Positions 10,024 to 18,588 of a stretch of DNA of 18,940 bases are shown piece by piece. Under the pieces are notes generated by a model. That model made no database searches. It saw nothing but the letters and a program-made list of their open reading frames with translations, and was not told where the DNA came from. Source of the DNA: Candolleomyces eurysporus (lineage: Eukaryota > Basidiomycota > Agaricomycetes > Agaricales > Psathyrellaceae); NCBI GenBank assembly GCA_027579435.1, contig JANBPK010001371.1:1-18940 (forward strand), written 5' to 3'. Position 1 is the stretch's first letter. The number at the start of each line of letters is the position of its first letter. The translations under genes and the position numbers were made by a program.

Positions 10024-10180
10024 ATGCTCTCTTTTTCGACGATGCCTCCCCCGGTCATTTTCAGTTGCTTGAGAAGTCTCACTGCATTGTAAATACTGGC
10101 TCTTCTCTCCTCGCATTTCCGCCTACCTTTCCCTCAGTCTGCACGGCGACAACGACTATGACCTCCTTAGCAAAGTGTGA
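10024..10180 (+). CDS. Tentative small gene divergent from APC2
   Basis: An ATG at 10024 (a second in frame at 10042) opens a frame that reads through PPPVIFSCLRSLTA to 10088. A candidate 49-nt intron at 10089-10137 has a GTAAAT donor and a CCCTCAG acceptor. After splicing, the frame continues as FLHGDNDYDLLSKV and stops at 10178-10180, giving 35 residues. Further exons are possible, since GT donors overlap the stop and open frames run on to about 10500. The start lies 123 bp from the APC2 start, so a shared bidirectional promoter is possible. I do not recognise the product. The main alternative is that this is APC2 upstream sequence with chance frames. Confidence 0.25.
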
Positions 10181-10926
10181 AAGGAGGACAAAAACACTCG
10201 ACGACTACAAATCCCGGCTCCGGGCATTCATCAACACCTTCCTCGAGGGTTTGGGGTCACGTCTCGGGCATTCTGCGAGCTGGCGGAAGTACGTCGGTGG
10301 GCCCAGCCTCTACGAACTCTTTTGCTCTTGTTACTCACCTCTGTTCCATCAGGCAGAGGCAGTAACAGCTATAAATTACATACGAGGTCTCTCTTTGCCC
10401 TGGTATCGACGAAGACGGCGACAAACACAAACGAGAATAGGGAACGACTTTGATCATCATTCTTTCCTCACCGTTCGAAGCGCTCGCCCCCTTCGGATTG
10501 AATTTTAGAACAACGAAAAACTCGGCACTCAGGATTAAGACGTTCATCGAATTCCGCTAAGTTGCTCATGAGGGGTCTCGATAGGTGTATTGAGGCTGGA
10601 GAGCGCACAAGGTGGATTTCATCTTTGTATATGTACTGACAATTCTCTCCTGAATCTCTTTGACCAGACATCTGCATACCCATCATCAATTTCGACGACA
10701 TGGTTCTCGGGTAGTTCATGTTGGGCTCCACTCGTTGCCCTCCCTTCCGAGGCTAGCCGTACACCAGTGGGTTGTAGACTGGCGATAGTTGCGAGGCGAG
10801 ACGGCAGTCAAGGGAGCCTATTTGGGAGAATTTGGCAGGTAGCTTGGACATCGATTGAATGAACAGCGGTTACGAATCATTATTTTTGCTCATGACTTTT
10901 ACCGTCCTGTTGTGCAAGATGCGTGA
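10181..10926. other. Region with competing reading frames, no firm gene
   Basis: Plus-strand frames are open from 9954 to 10508 and from 10590 to 10862. On the minus strand a stop-free frame of 62 codons (10622-10807) has a natural composition, including GAQHELPENHVVEIDDGYAD, but has no ATG. None has recognisable domains or a complete splice pattern that I can defend. Confidence 0.4.
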
Positions 10927-11423
10927 GCCCACACTCGACTTCGTGAGTACGAAGCAGAAGGAACGACCGCGAACATAGCGTTAACGAAGTCGGTTTCAAA
11001 CGAACCGCTTGGTATTCTTCGAGCGTATCGGACGAGAGGGACGGGGATATACCCAAAAGCAGGTATCAGCTGTGTGTACGTCCTTTTGACGAGTGAATTA
11101 TGATGTTGGATTCCACTTCGTTGACGTGTGGACACCCGACATACGCAGGGCATACCCTCTCCAATCGGTCGTAGAATCCGCGTCCGAACTATAGACCATG
11201 CGAAGAGAATTACAGGTAAATACACAAGCAAGCCACTGACAGTACGGACGCTCTGATCCTAGCTTTCGACCCTTTCATGAATAAAGTCGGATTGGGTGAT
11301 GCAGATGGCAAAGAATTCCTAAAGCCTGACGGTTCCTCCCTTCCCTTCCCGATAATTGACAGGACGGTCCGAGAATTCCCAACCTCCCTTAATACATTCG
11401 GGATTGCGTTTAGTTCCCTATGA
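10927..11423 (+). CDS. Tentative multi-exon gene, unknown function
   Basis: Three plus-strand exons join in phase: about 10927-11073, 11149-11215 and 11263-11423. The introns of 75 and 47 nt have GTACGT/CGCAG and GTAAAT/CCTAG borders and TTGAC/CTGAT-like branch points. The product reads TTANIALTKSVSNEPLGILR, then GIPSPIGRRIRVRTIDHAKR, then AFDPFMNKVGLGDADGKEFL, and ends in TSLNTFGIAFSSL. The 5' end is unclear. No ATG lies in the first exon frame; an upstream ATG at about 10892 could be joined only by a 35-nt intron, shorter than others here. Long minus-strand frames (10899-11231, 11210-11533) cover the same DNA, and one of them could instead be the real gene. No domain is recognised. Confidence 0.3.
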
Positions 11424-11725
11424 TCAGGATTCACGAACACTGCAGTGTGTACCAAATGTATGGTTTCGGCGTTCTCAGGGCGGACAAACAGTTTGCTTGT
11501 TTGGGCTATGTACATCAGCTCAAAAGTATACAAATCAGCCAGCTACGTGGTAGGATAAACGCCATATAGCTATTCATCTTTTGTGAAGAACAGAACACGA
11601 CGGTGCTAATGCTTCGAGAGTGAGGAAGAGACAGCCACCCCCATCAACACTAACAAGGGTTCGGGGTATCTAGAACAAGGTCGACACGGACAAGGGAGAC
11701 AACGAATGCGATGGTGCAGGAGCTC
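11424..11725. other. Intergenic, nothing recognised
   Basis: 302 bp between the tentative plus-strand gene and the stop codon of the cysteine-rich protein gene. It must include the 3' UTR of the latter on the minus strand. I see no further gene or repeat. Confidence 0.5.
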
Positions 11726-12410
11726 TTAAATGCCAATGCATCCATTAGCAGCAGAGCAAGCCTGGCTGCAGCACGCGCCAGGGTTTTCGATGGGACAAGG
11801 AGCGCCATTGGGCAAGCATTGGGGTTCCGGCTCAGGGCAAGGCTCGAGATCCTTGTCCGCGTTATTGATCATTGCCCTCAAGGGATTGTTAGTCCCAATA
11901 TCGCAATTATCATCATTGTCATTGCGGTGACGTTTGACCCGAGCCGGAAGCTTGCTCTCAAGGGCTGGGTTGAGCGACGCGTGGCAAGGGCATGAACCGT
12001 GGTCATTGTTGTGACGCCTTTCCCTACGTGTCTTCAAGTCGCCAGTGAAACGGTTCTAATAAGTTAGTCGGGGTCGAACGTCAGTGAGAGGCAAGAAGGC
12101 GGAAGCGCATCGTATTGGAGTGAACGTACATATTTACACTCGACCTCCGTCTCTGGTCCGTCGTAAGTGCAGTAGACCTTCCCATTCTCGAATTTCTGTT
12201 CAGCGAGGACCAAGTCTCCTGAATTGCGCGGGCAGCACCAAGGTTGATAGTTCTAACGGGGCAGTCAAGTCTCAGTCAAAGAGGAACTGACGGTATCACA
12301 GTAGCACCACGCACCGGATTGGAAGGGGCTCCACTTGGCTTTGGACCATCCTGACCGTGAGCAAGTGCCAAAGAAGTCAAGGCAAGGACAACGATGGAGA
12401 AGGACCGCAT
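11726..12410 (-). CDS. Small secreted cysteine-rich protein with knottin-like C-terminus
   Basis: Exons (plus coordinates, read right to left): 12315-12410, 12130-12252 and 11726-12055, joined in phase, giving 182 residues. The first 20 residues (MRSFSIVVLALTSLALAHGQ) are a clear signal peptide. The mature part has 14 cysteines, an even number: 38, 39, 60, 71, 95, 97, 124, 146, 153, 160, 168, 169, 173, 179. The middle part has CCPRN, VYCTYDG and VECKYNRFTGDL. A basic segment follows with dibasic sites at 83-84, 86-87 and 114-115, typical of Kex2-like processing. The last six cysteines follow C-x6-C-x7-CC-x3-C-x5-C, the order of inhibitor-cystine-knot peptides. A TATA box lies about 96 bp upstream. 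I know no named family for the whole protein. Role is unknown: effector-like, inhibitor or structural functions are all possible, and nothing shows toxicity. Confidence 0.85.
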
Positions 12411-12505
12411 TAAGGATGGCAAAAGAGTGGCAGAGGTAAAGAGTGTGGTGTGGTTGTGGTAGGGAGCGAAAGAGTGACGGATCCCAGAGGTTTCGGTTGC
12501 GAGGA

Positions 12506-12513
12506 CTTTTATA
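12506..12513 (-). promoter_or_regulatory. TATA box of the cysteine-rich protein gene
   Basis: On the minus strand TATAAAAG lies 96 bp before the ATG at 12410, followed by a pyrimidine-rich leader. This is a strong match to the eukaryotic TATA consensus. Confidence 0.6.
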
Positions 12514-13433
12514 TTGAATGATGTGGCCTATCAGCAAACGACAGGAGGGCCAACGGTCTGAACGGAGCCGAAGCCAGACTTGTTGCTGTGCTAATATTAG
12601 CCCACTGGCTATGTAATAGGGAAGAAATGATGTCCACAAAAAACAGATGGACTGGACACCGAGCGCTTATTCTGCCTGGTTCGCTGGCGCGATCAACGTC
12701 TAAACTCATATTTTCCATTGGCCAACAAGATCCCACTTCCATCATGATGTCACTCAACGGCGACAAGTTTTCTATTTTTTGTCCCATAATATTGCGCCTG
12801 CCCCTCCTTGAGTAGCGTCGGATAGAAAATAGGCCACTTGGAGCTCAATTTTGTGCTGAATCCCAGCCTCCATATCTAGATCTTGAACATCAGTGTCACA
12901 AGCACGAATCTACCTTCTCGCCCGAGAAACTTGGGAAATCTTCTGACTCGCACTACTAGACTATTTGGACTACGATCGAAGGCAGACACTTCTGCCATTC
13001 CCTCGTGTGGCCACTCACTATGATGTGACGGGCCGATGGGAGCGGACCATGACGACGTTGGGATTGTTTATCTGCTCCCATATTGCCTACTACTCTTCAA
13101 ACCGCACACATTCTTGGTCAAATGCAAGAACCCAAAGCTTTTCCCATCTTCAAATTTCTCAATACAGCAGCATCTGTCAATCTGGACATCACAATCAATC
13201 ATAATGATGCACATAGATCGAAGGAACAACGCGTACTTCCAGACAGGCTTCAAATCTTCTTTGAAGGTCTGGCCCTAGTGAAGCGAGCTTTCTCTCTTCA
13301 AAATTAAATCGGGTGAATATGAAGCTGGATCTCACCGAGCGCCGAACTACCTTCCATACTTGAAGCATTCGACAGCGCACAACTTCGATGTAGATATTGG
13401 AGGCCATGAAACTTTTTCAAGAGATCCTCAATG
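12514..13433. other. Gene-poor stretch
   Basis: About 920 bp with overlapping short frames on both strands (for example 12509-12787 minus, 12965-13204 plus, 13195-13407 minus). None has a recognisable domain or a consistent splice pattern. The minus frame ending at 13195 could hold further 3' exons of the tentative gene at 13434-13777. Confidence 0.4.
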
Positions 13434-13777
13434 TCAACCGAACGCCGTGCATAGGAGACCGTGCCTCAATTTCAGGCCTTCTATTTCCTCAATTCTTATC
13501 ACGACTTCAAGATCGACTGCATTTTGTGTTCCGTTGTCGAGCGTCAGTAGCGAGTCCGTGATCTGCCACAGGGAAGTCTTCAGTGCTTAACACTGACTTA
13601 CCGTTGGCGACCTCACATCCCCGATGCTGCTGGGATTTTTGATGGAGAAATAGTCAAAGGGGTAAGAAGTCAAAGATAGGATTTACCATACAACTCTTTG
13701 AATACACTCGCTTGGAAGGATGGATGCGCAGAATGCTCGACATAGGTCGGTCTACTTGAAACACGACCTTTTTCCAT
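13434..13777 (-). CDS. Tentative two-exon gene, unknown function
   Basis: The ATG at 13777 (minus) opens an exon of 30 codons, 13687-13777, with the start MEKGRVSSRPTYVEHSAHPS. An intron of 101 nt (13586-13686, GTAAAT donor, TTAAG acceptor) leads in phase to 13434-13585, which includes SLWQITDSLLTLDNGTQNAV and EVVIRIEEIEGLKLRHGLL and stops at 13434-13436. The combined product is 80 residues with a balanced, coding-like composition. The acceptor is not pyrimidine-rich, and the gene could continue through another splice into 13195-13407. No signal peptide, membrane segment or known domain is visible. Confidence 0.38.
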
Positions 13778-14754
13778 CGCTAATCATAGACCCGATACAT
13801 TCTCTGATTCGCCTCGCCAATTTTGGTTTATCTTAAGGGCTAAGCGGATGGAGATCGCGACCGATTACGCCAAATTAGGTTTTAAGCTAAGTTCTTCCAT
13901 TCCGTCTTGACACTGAGGCGCCCAGGCACTCAAGATCTAAGGGCTATAGCCGTCCTTCGATATGAGCGATGTTAGAGCTTAGAGAGGTGGGGAATATTTG
14001 AATCCTGCTATTTTAGGTGAAACAGAGATGCAAGTTCCTCATCCCTCGCACGCACAGACTGAACGAGTCACAAGATAGTTTTTGCTCGGACGGCACATTT
14101 AGGCGCCTGTTAAGCGCCTGGGAGCTCTTTTAATTTAGCTGTACTAGGATGGCTTGGGAGCTTTGACGTTTATCTTATCTTACTACACCTTTTCCCCTTA
14201 AGTCGAAATTCTGTACCTGCAACCGGCGCTCCTCAGAGAAACCCCCAGCCGCATGCCAGCACCGCTAATCCTTATCCTATGAAAGCTAACTCACAATCTT
14301 CCGGCCCGTTGTTGACTAACAGAGTATCAGATTGCGGTGTGAAGGCCTTGGTAGTCTCAATATGCTGTTGTTTATTCTTGAACCGGATATGCACAGACTC
14401 CTCCTTGATTGAGCATACCCACGTACCTTGGAATTAAGCCATGTCTGGAGTTCTTTGTTCGTGCTCCAACTTTCTCATGTAAAGGCCTGCGCCCGCTGCC
14501 ACTCGTTTACGTTACACAATAGGGCGCACGTACTCTGAATCGGTGGGATAGATTCTCAGGCGTTCCGATGTAGGCGGAAGGCGTCAAACGTTTCCATTTC
14601 TCTGGGGAAGTATGTCGGCACTTTGGAAACCCCTTGTACTCGTCAGACTGATTGGATAAGCTTTGCTGGGTGGATGGGTTAAATACCTTGCCTGCTTCCC
14701 AGCACTTTCTTCTCTCGATCCCTTGCGCGACTTTCTTGTATCTGCATATCTTCA
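13778..14754. other. Intergenic, no gene seen
   Basis: About 980 bp, partly AT-rich. It contains AGGCGCC-type palindromic words at 13916-13922 and 14101-14119 and, near its right end, a weak TTAAATA element (about 14679) some 70 bp before the start of the DUF6535 gene. A minus-strand frame at 14507-14800 has no convincing features. Confidence 0.5.
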
Positions 14755-17239
14755 ATGACCGAGCCTGTAGGATCTGGGGTACTGCCTCGCACGGAAACAA
14801 TCAAGGATCCTGATCCTTCTCGCAATCAACCTAACGAGGAAGCCACACTGGCGAAAGGGAGACCCACGGTACATAGAGAAGAGACGGTACAGAGTGTTTA
14901 CTATTCAAAGCCGGTAATTTTCTTCCGCTATCCCTTGACGCATATCCCGATCATCAACCATGAAATCAGGATTTGGAACCTCCGACAACAGGGGATCCTT
15001 ACATACACGCACTTCCACATGTGGATGAGAATTCAGTGCCAGGGTCCGAAGCCTGGACCAATTTCGTTAACGTAGGCCGGAAATACGATGAAAACATGTG
15101 CAAGATATGGAAAGACGAGATTGATAAATTATTGCTGTTTGTACGTGATCTATACAATCTTTCCGCACCTATTCAACAGTCAGCAGGCTACACTATTCTC
15201 TGCCGTTGTCACATCGTTCATCATCGAAGCGTATAAACTTCTCCAGGTGGACCAACAGGAGGTAGCATCGGCAGTTCTCTTCGGAATCCATCGTCAGCTG
15301 GACAATCTCGTTCGCCAGAACACATCCGCTCCTACCTTCACGCCAGACCCTACAGCTCAGTTCACCCCACCCAGCTCTGCCGTTGCCGTCAACATCTGTT
15401 TCTTCCTGAGTCTTACCCTCAGCCTGTCCACCGTCTCCGTGGGTATCCTCTGCTTGCAGTGGCTCCGCGAGTATCAGCGGGAGCCTGAAGTGTCCCCTGA
15501 GCAGATGATCGCTATTCGACACTTTCGCCTTCGCGGTATCGAGAACTGGTGGGTGCCGGAGATCATTGGCCTGTTACCTATGGTGCTACAGGTCTCCCTC
15601 TTCATTTTCATCATTGGATTAGCCCTTTTCCTATTGGACATCAACAAGACCGTCGCAATTGCCGTATGTTGCGTCGTGGGGATAACAGTCTTGATACATG
15701 TTGTCACATCCATTATACCAGCCTTCCTAGCCATTCATGCGAAATGGCATGACACAGAGAACGATCATTCCCTATGTCCTTATAGGTCCCCTCAAGCCTG
15801 GTGGACGCGTCGGTTTTTCCTCGCGGCGGGGGTGTTGGTCAGCCATTTGTTTGAAGGACTTGGTAAAATGTACCCTGATGTGGGTGCCAACAGTTTCAAA
15901 ACGCAGCCAGACCTTGAAACCGGCCGTTCTGCTACAAGAAAAGACGATGAAGGTCGCCCCACCACAGTACAGAACGTCGAAGCCAATAACGCCCCTGCCA
16001 GTCGTTCCCAATCGGCACCGGATCCCACACCTCATTCAACGGAAGTGGGCTTTGCCGGTATACTCCCTTCATCCAGTTGGTGGAAGAAGATTGCCCAACT
16101 CTTGAAAGCTCGGTTCAAATCGACGGATTGGCATGCGGATGACGTGCGGCACGTCACATCAGCCAGGATGTTGGCCTCCGTGGCCTCCATCCGAGGCCGC
16201 GCCTGGTCGCACAGGGGTGTAGCCTGGGGACTCGCATCAGCCCCTAAGATGCATCGCCACAACGTTCTTGCGCTGTGTGCAATGGTCGGTTGCATTGGTG
16301 ACATGGAGCCTGATCAGTGGGAGGTGTTGCTGGAAAAGATGGACGCCAAGAAGAGTCATACCCTGGTGTTGATGTTGCGAAGTATCCCAGACACCGATCG
16401 CGAGTCGAAGCGTGCTCCGGATCGTGTGATGGCTCAGAACCTGACCTTGGCCTACGTCCTTGATTATCTGGCAGAGAACAACGCTCAATTTAGATTGCTC
16501 ACGCTGAATTATAGGTTCGAACTCCTTCTCAGAACGCTCAATCAATATGCGGAAGATTTTATGATCGTCAAGCCCGATGTCTCCCCTTCTGGGCAAGTCG
16601 ACCCCCACCAGCCCCAGAATGATACGTCCGCGCGCGCAAGATGGTGGGGGCTTATTAAAAAACAAGTCTCCCGTTTCTTTGATGTATACCAGTTCGGTAA
16701 CACGAACACACGAGAATCAATCCAGGAAGGTGAGTGCTTAATTTCTGCCTCCAGCGGGACTAGAAATTAATCGACCGTTCGTTTGGCTCATCCCAGATTT
16801 ACAAATTGAGACTTTCAAGACAGTTCATCGTTACATCCAATACGCACCTTGGGTAATCGCCGAACATGTTCTAATCTCAAGCCCTTTGGCCAAATTCTGG
16901 TTCCTCCCTCTCCCGTCGAAGGAGGTTATCCGAATTAGCGAGATAGTCAACGAACACGTGGAGCAGCTCATTGCAGGGGGCGATGACACGGAAGAGCTTT
17001 GCAACAACGCCATTCTCTACGCTTTGAGAATGAGCCAAACACACATCGACTACTCCGATTCCTTCGTCTCCCTTGTGCGTGCCATCTCGAGGAAAATGGG
17101 CTCCGGTTCCACCGCTTCTGCCGCAGGTGAGGCAACGCAGATGCCGCCGAAGGAGTACCCAAGGCACATGCGACGATGGGAAAACCTGGTTCAGAGGATA
17201 GGTCTGGCGCCAGTGACTGAGGGGGGAGAGGGAATCTAG
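14755..17239 (+). CDS. DUF6535 domain multi-pass membrane protein
   Basis: Exons 14755-14913, 14970-15140, 15187-16729 and 16797-17239 join in phase to give 771 residues. The introns of 56, 46 and 67 nt are GT-AG. Residues about 79-295 match the basidiomycete DUF6535 family as I know it: a Trp/Tyr-rich lead (SEAWTNFVNVGRKYDENM), then LLLFATLFSAVVTSFIIEAY, an extracellular FTP-S-S stretch, VAVNICFFLSLTLSLSTVSV leading to QWLREYQ, and two further membrane helices at about 236-260 and 267-292. A weaker hydrophobic stretch lies at about 315-332. The remaining 440 residues are soluble and probably mostly helical, with no domain that I recognise. The function of the family is unknown; members are expanded in mushroom-forming fungi. 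An AATAAA lies 43 bp after the stop. Confidence 0.93.
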
Positions 17240-17681
17240 TCATAAACCAGATACTCGGAATTACTTGCAGCATATTTCGTAAATAAAAATATATGTACTT
17301 GTACGAGACTACAGTGGCATTCAGAGGTATATGTATATATACAGTATCAGACTTATATCAACTTTGTTCTGGTTGATGGTGGTGTCAGTGAGTGCCTTCA
17401 TCCATCAGAGTTTCCTTGGGACGTCGACGCGGCAAACGACCGGTGCTGAGATAGAGCGGCAGGAACAAAGAGATGGGGCAGGAGTCGAGTTGAGGGGAGC
17501 GCATTCGAGACACTCGAAAATGCAAGAGAAGTGCTTGGACGAAAGACGAGGTCCATAGAACAAGAGGCCCACCCAACAAACGTCAAGGCAACAAGGCCGT
17601 AGCCCCCACCACACCCTTAATGATGCCCAGTTACTGACCATCATCACTCGAGCCCCCCTCGTCTCCGCGGGGGAAGAAGGC
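17240..17681. other. 3' flank of the DUF6535 gene, no firm gene
   Basis: Contains the presumed 3' UTR of the DUF6535 gene and an AT-rich run at 17280-17350. Long minus-strand frames at 17385-17586 and 17405-17827 are serine- and cysteine-rich but disagree with each other, and none has a start, splice pattern or domain that I can defend. Confidence 0.45.
17282..17287 (+). promoter_or_regulatory. AATAAA polyadenylation-like signal
   Basis: An AATAAA hexamer lies 43 bp after the DUF6535 stop codon, in an A/T-rich stretch, on the correct strand. The role is inferred from motif and distance. Confidence 0.45.
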
Positions 17682-17977
17682 TCAGGGCAAGGATAGATAC
17701 TCAAGTTCAAACGATACTCCCGAAAACACAACCACGTTATCGGACAAAGCATTAGAAGACTGATTTTCCAACACAGCGGTCGTGTCAAAAGAGAAGGTGC
17801 TCCCCAACCCAGCCGTAAAACCGGCACAAAAGGATCGGGCTACGGTGACCTAACTCTATAATAATGTATAAGTACGGATTCCGTTCAAGTCGAGTAAGCC
17901 GAACCTCGGTCAAGAAAACCAAGCGAACACAACCACATATATAATTGTAATCGGGATCCTCGTCGGATGGGTAAACG
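17682..17977 (-). CDS. Tentative coding exons, unknown protein
   Basis: Two minus-strand segments join in phase 0: 17905-17977 and 17682-17849, with a 55-nt intron at 17850-17904 (GTTCGG donor, GTTAG acceptor). The product reads VYPSDEDPDYNYICG and later SFCAGFTAGLGSTFSFDTTA, followed by LENQSSNALSDNVVVFSG, and ends ELEYLSLP. No ATG is found in the first segment or in the 250 bp upstream, so at least one 5' exon is missing. The composition is coding-like, but there is no recognised domain and the evidence is thin. Confidence 0.25.
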
Positions 17978-18288
17978 CTGAACTATTCCGCCGACGAGAG
18001 TCTGCCTACTGAGACTGAGATCACTCAATCTCGGAGAGGTTGGAATGGCTACAAGAATCGGCACAGTACAGGCGATGACTAGTCTGACTAATAGTCGAAT
18101 TGCTTCACTGCAGACAAAGAAAACACTTCGACGAGGCAGGTTGCTGTTAGGGTCGTCCTGAGCGAGTGCGACCGAGGCTTAGTGCCAAGACAGAAAGGAG
18201 TGACTGTGCCGGGGGATATAAAGTGATAGGCTGGAGTTAGAGAGATGCTGGCGGACGGTGGCAACAGGGTAAAGCGAAGATCTAGTCA
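17978..18288. other. Intergenic, nothing firm
   Basis: 311 bp without a supportable gene. It has a TATAAAG element at 18217-18223 and, on the minus strand, pyrimidine-rich sequence without ATG. Confidence 0.45.
18217..18223 (+). promoter_or_regulatory. TATA-like element before the 18289 frame
   Basis: TATAAAG lies 72 bp before the ATG at 18289. It fits a core promoter for that small frame, but such a motif can occur by chance. Confidence 0.3.
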
Positions 18289-18588
18289 ATGAGAGTGAAG
18301 GATCGAAGACGTCAGCATTCGGAGATGCCAAAGATACACCATCTCAATGACCCTGAAACGTCCTCAACGACCCACACGCAGCCTAGAAAACCCATGAGCC
18401 TTGAAGATTCACACCCAACTAAGCATATACGCGTGAGCACGGACCAACCTGTCCTTGGTCCCTCACAAGTCGCCCGCAAGATAATCAGATACCACGCAAA
18501 AGGCGAACCGTACAGTCGCCTCGCCGTAAGGAAATACAAGCATCCGCAGGAAACGGTCGTTCGACCTAGACGGACCCTGATCGTCTAG
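18289..18588 (+). CDS. Hypothetical small basic protein
   Basis: A single-exon frame of 99 codons from ATG to TAG. The product is strongly basic and polar, with RRRQHSEMPKIHHLNDPE near the start, a Ser/Thr/Pro-rich middle and PRRTLIV at the end. It has no signal peptide, membrane helix or domain that I recognise. A TATA-like element lies 72 bp upstream. Its 3' end overlaps the last exon of the minus-strand gene at 18566-18940 by 23 bp. It may be a chance frame. Confidence 0.28.
   Translation: MRVKDRRRQHSEMPKIHHLNDPETSSTTHTQPRKPMSLEDSHPTKHIRVSTDQPVLGPSQVARKIIRYHAKGEPYSRLAVRKYKHPQETVVRPRRTLIV
18566..18588. repeat. Inverted repeat holding two opposing stop codons
   Basis: CTAGACG at 18566-18572 and CGTCTAG at 18582-18588 form a perfect 7-bp stem around a 9-base loop. 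The right arm contains the TAG that ends the plus-strand frame from 18289; the left arm contains the TAG that ends the minus-strand gene. Confidence 0.6.

Noticed and set aside
12265..12639. Minus-strand frame of 124 codons overlapping the start of the cysteine-rich gene
   Set aside because: It is in a different frame from the signal peptide and reads into intron sequence; the spliced cysteine-rich frame explains the region better.
15193..16665. Many long minus-strand frames opposite the DUF6535 gene
   Set aside because: They mirror a strongly coding plus-strand exon and carry no features of their own.
17405..17827. Minus-strand frame of 140 codons with many cysteines
   Set aside because: No signal peptide at its start, no regular cysteine spacing, and it conflicts with the better-composed exon pair at 17682-17977.
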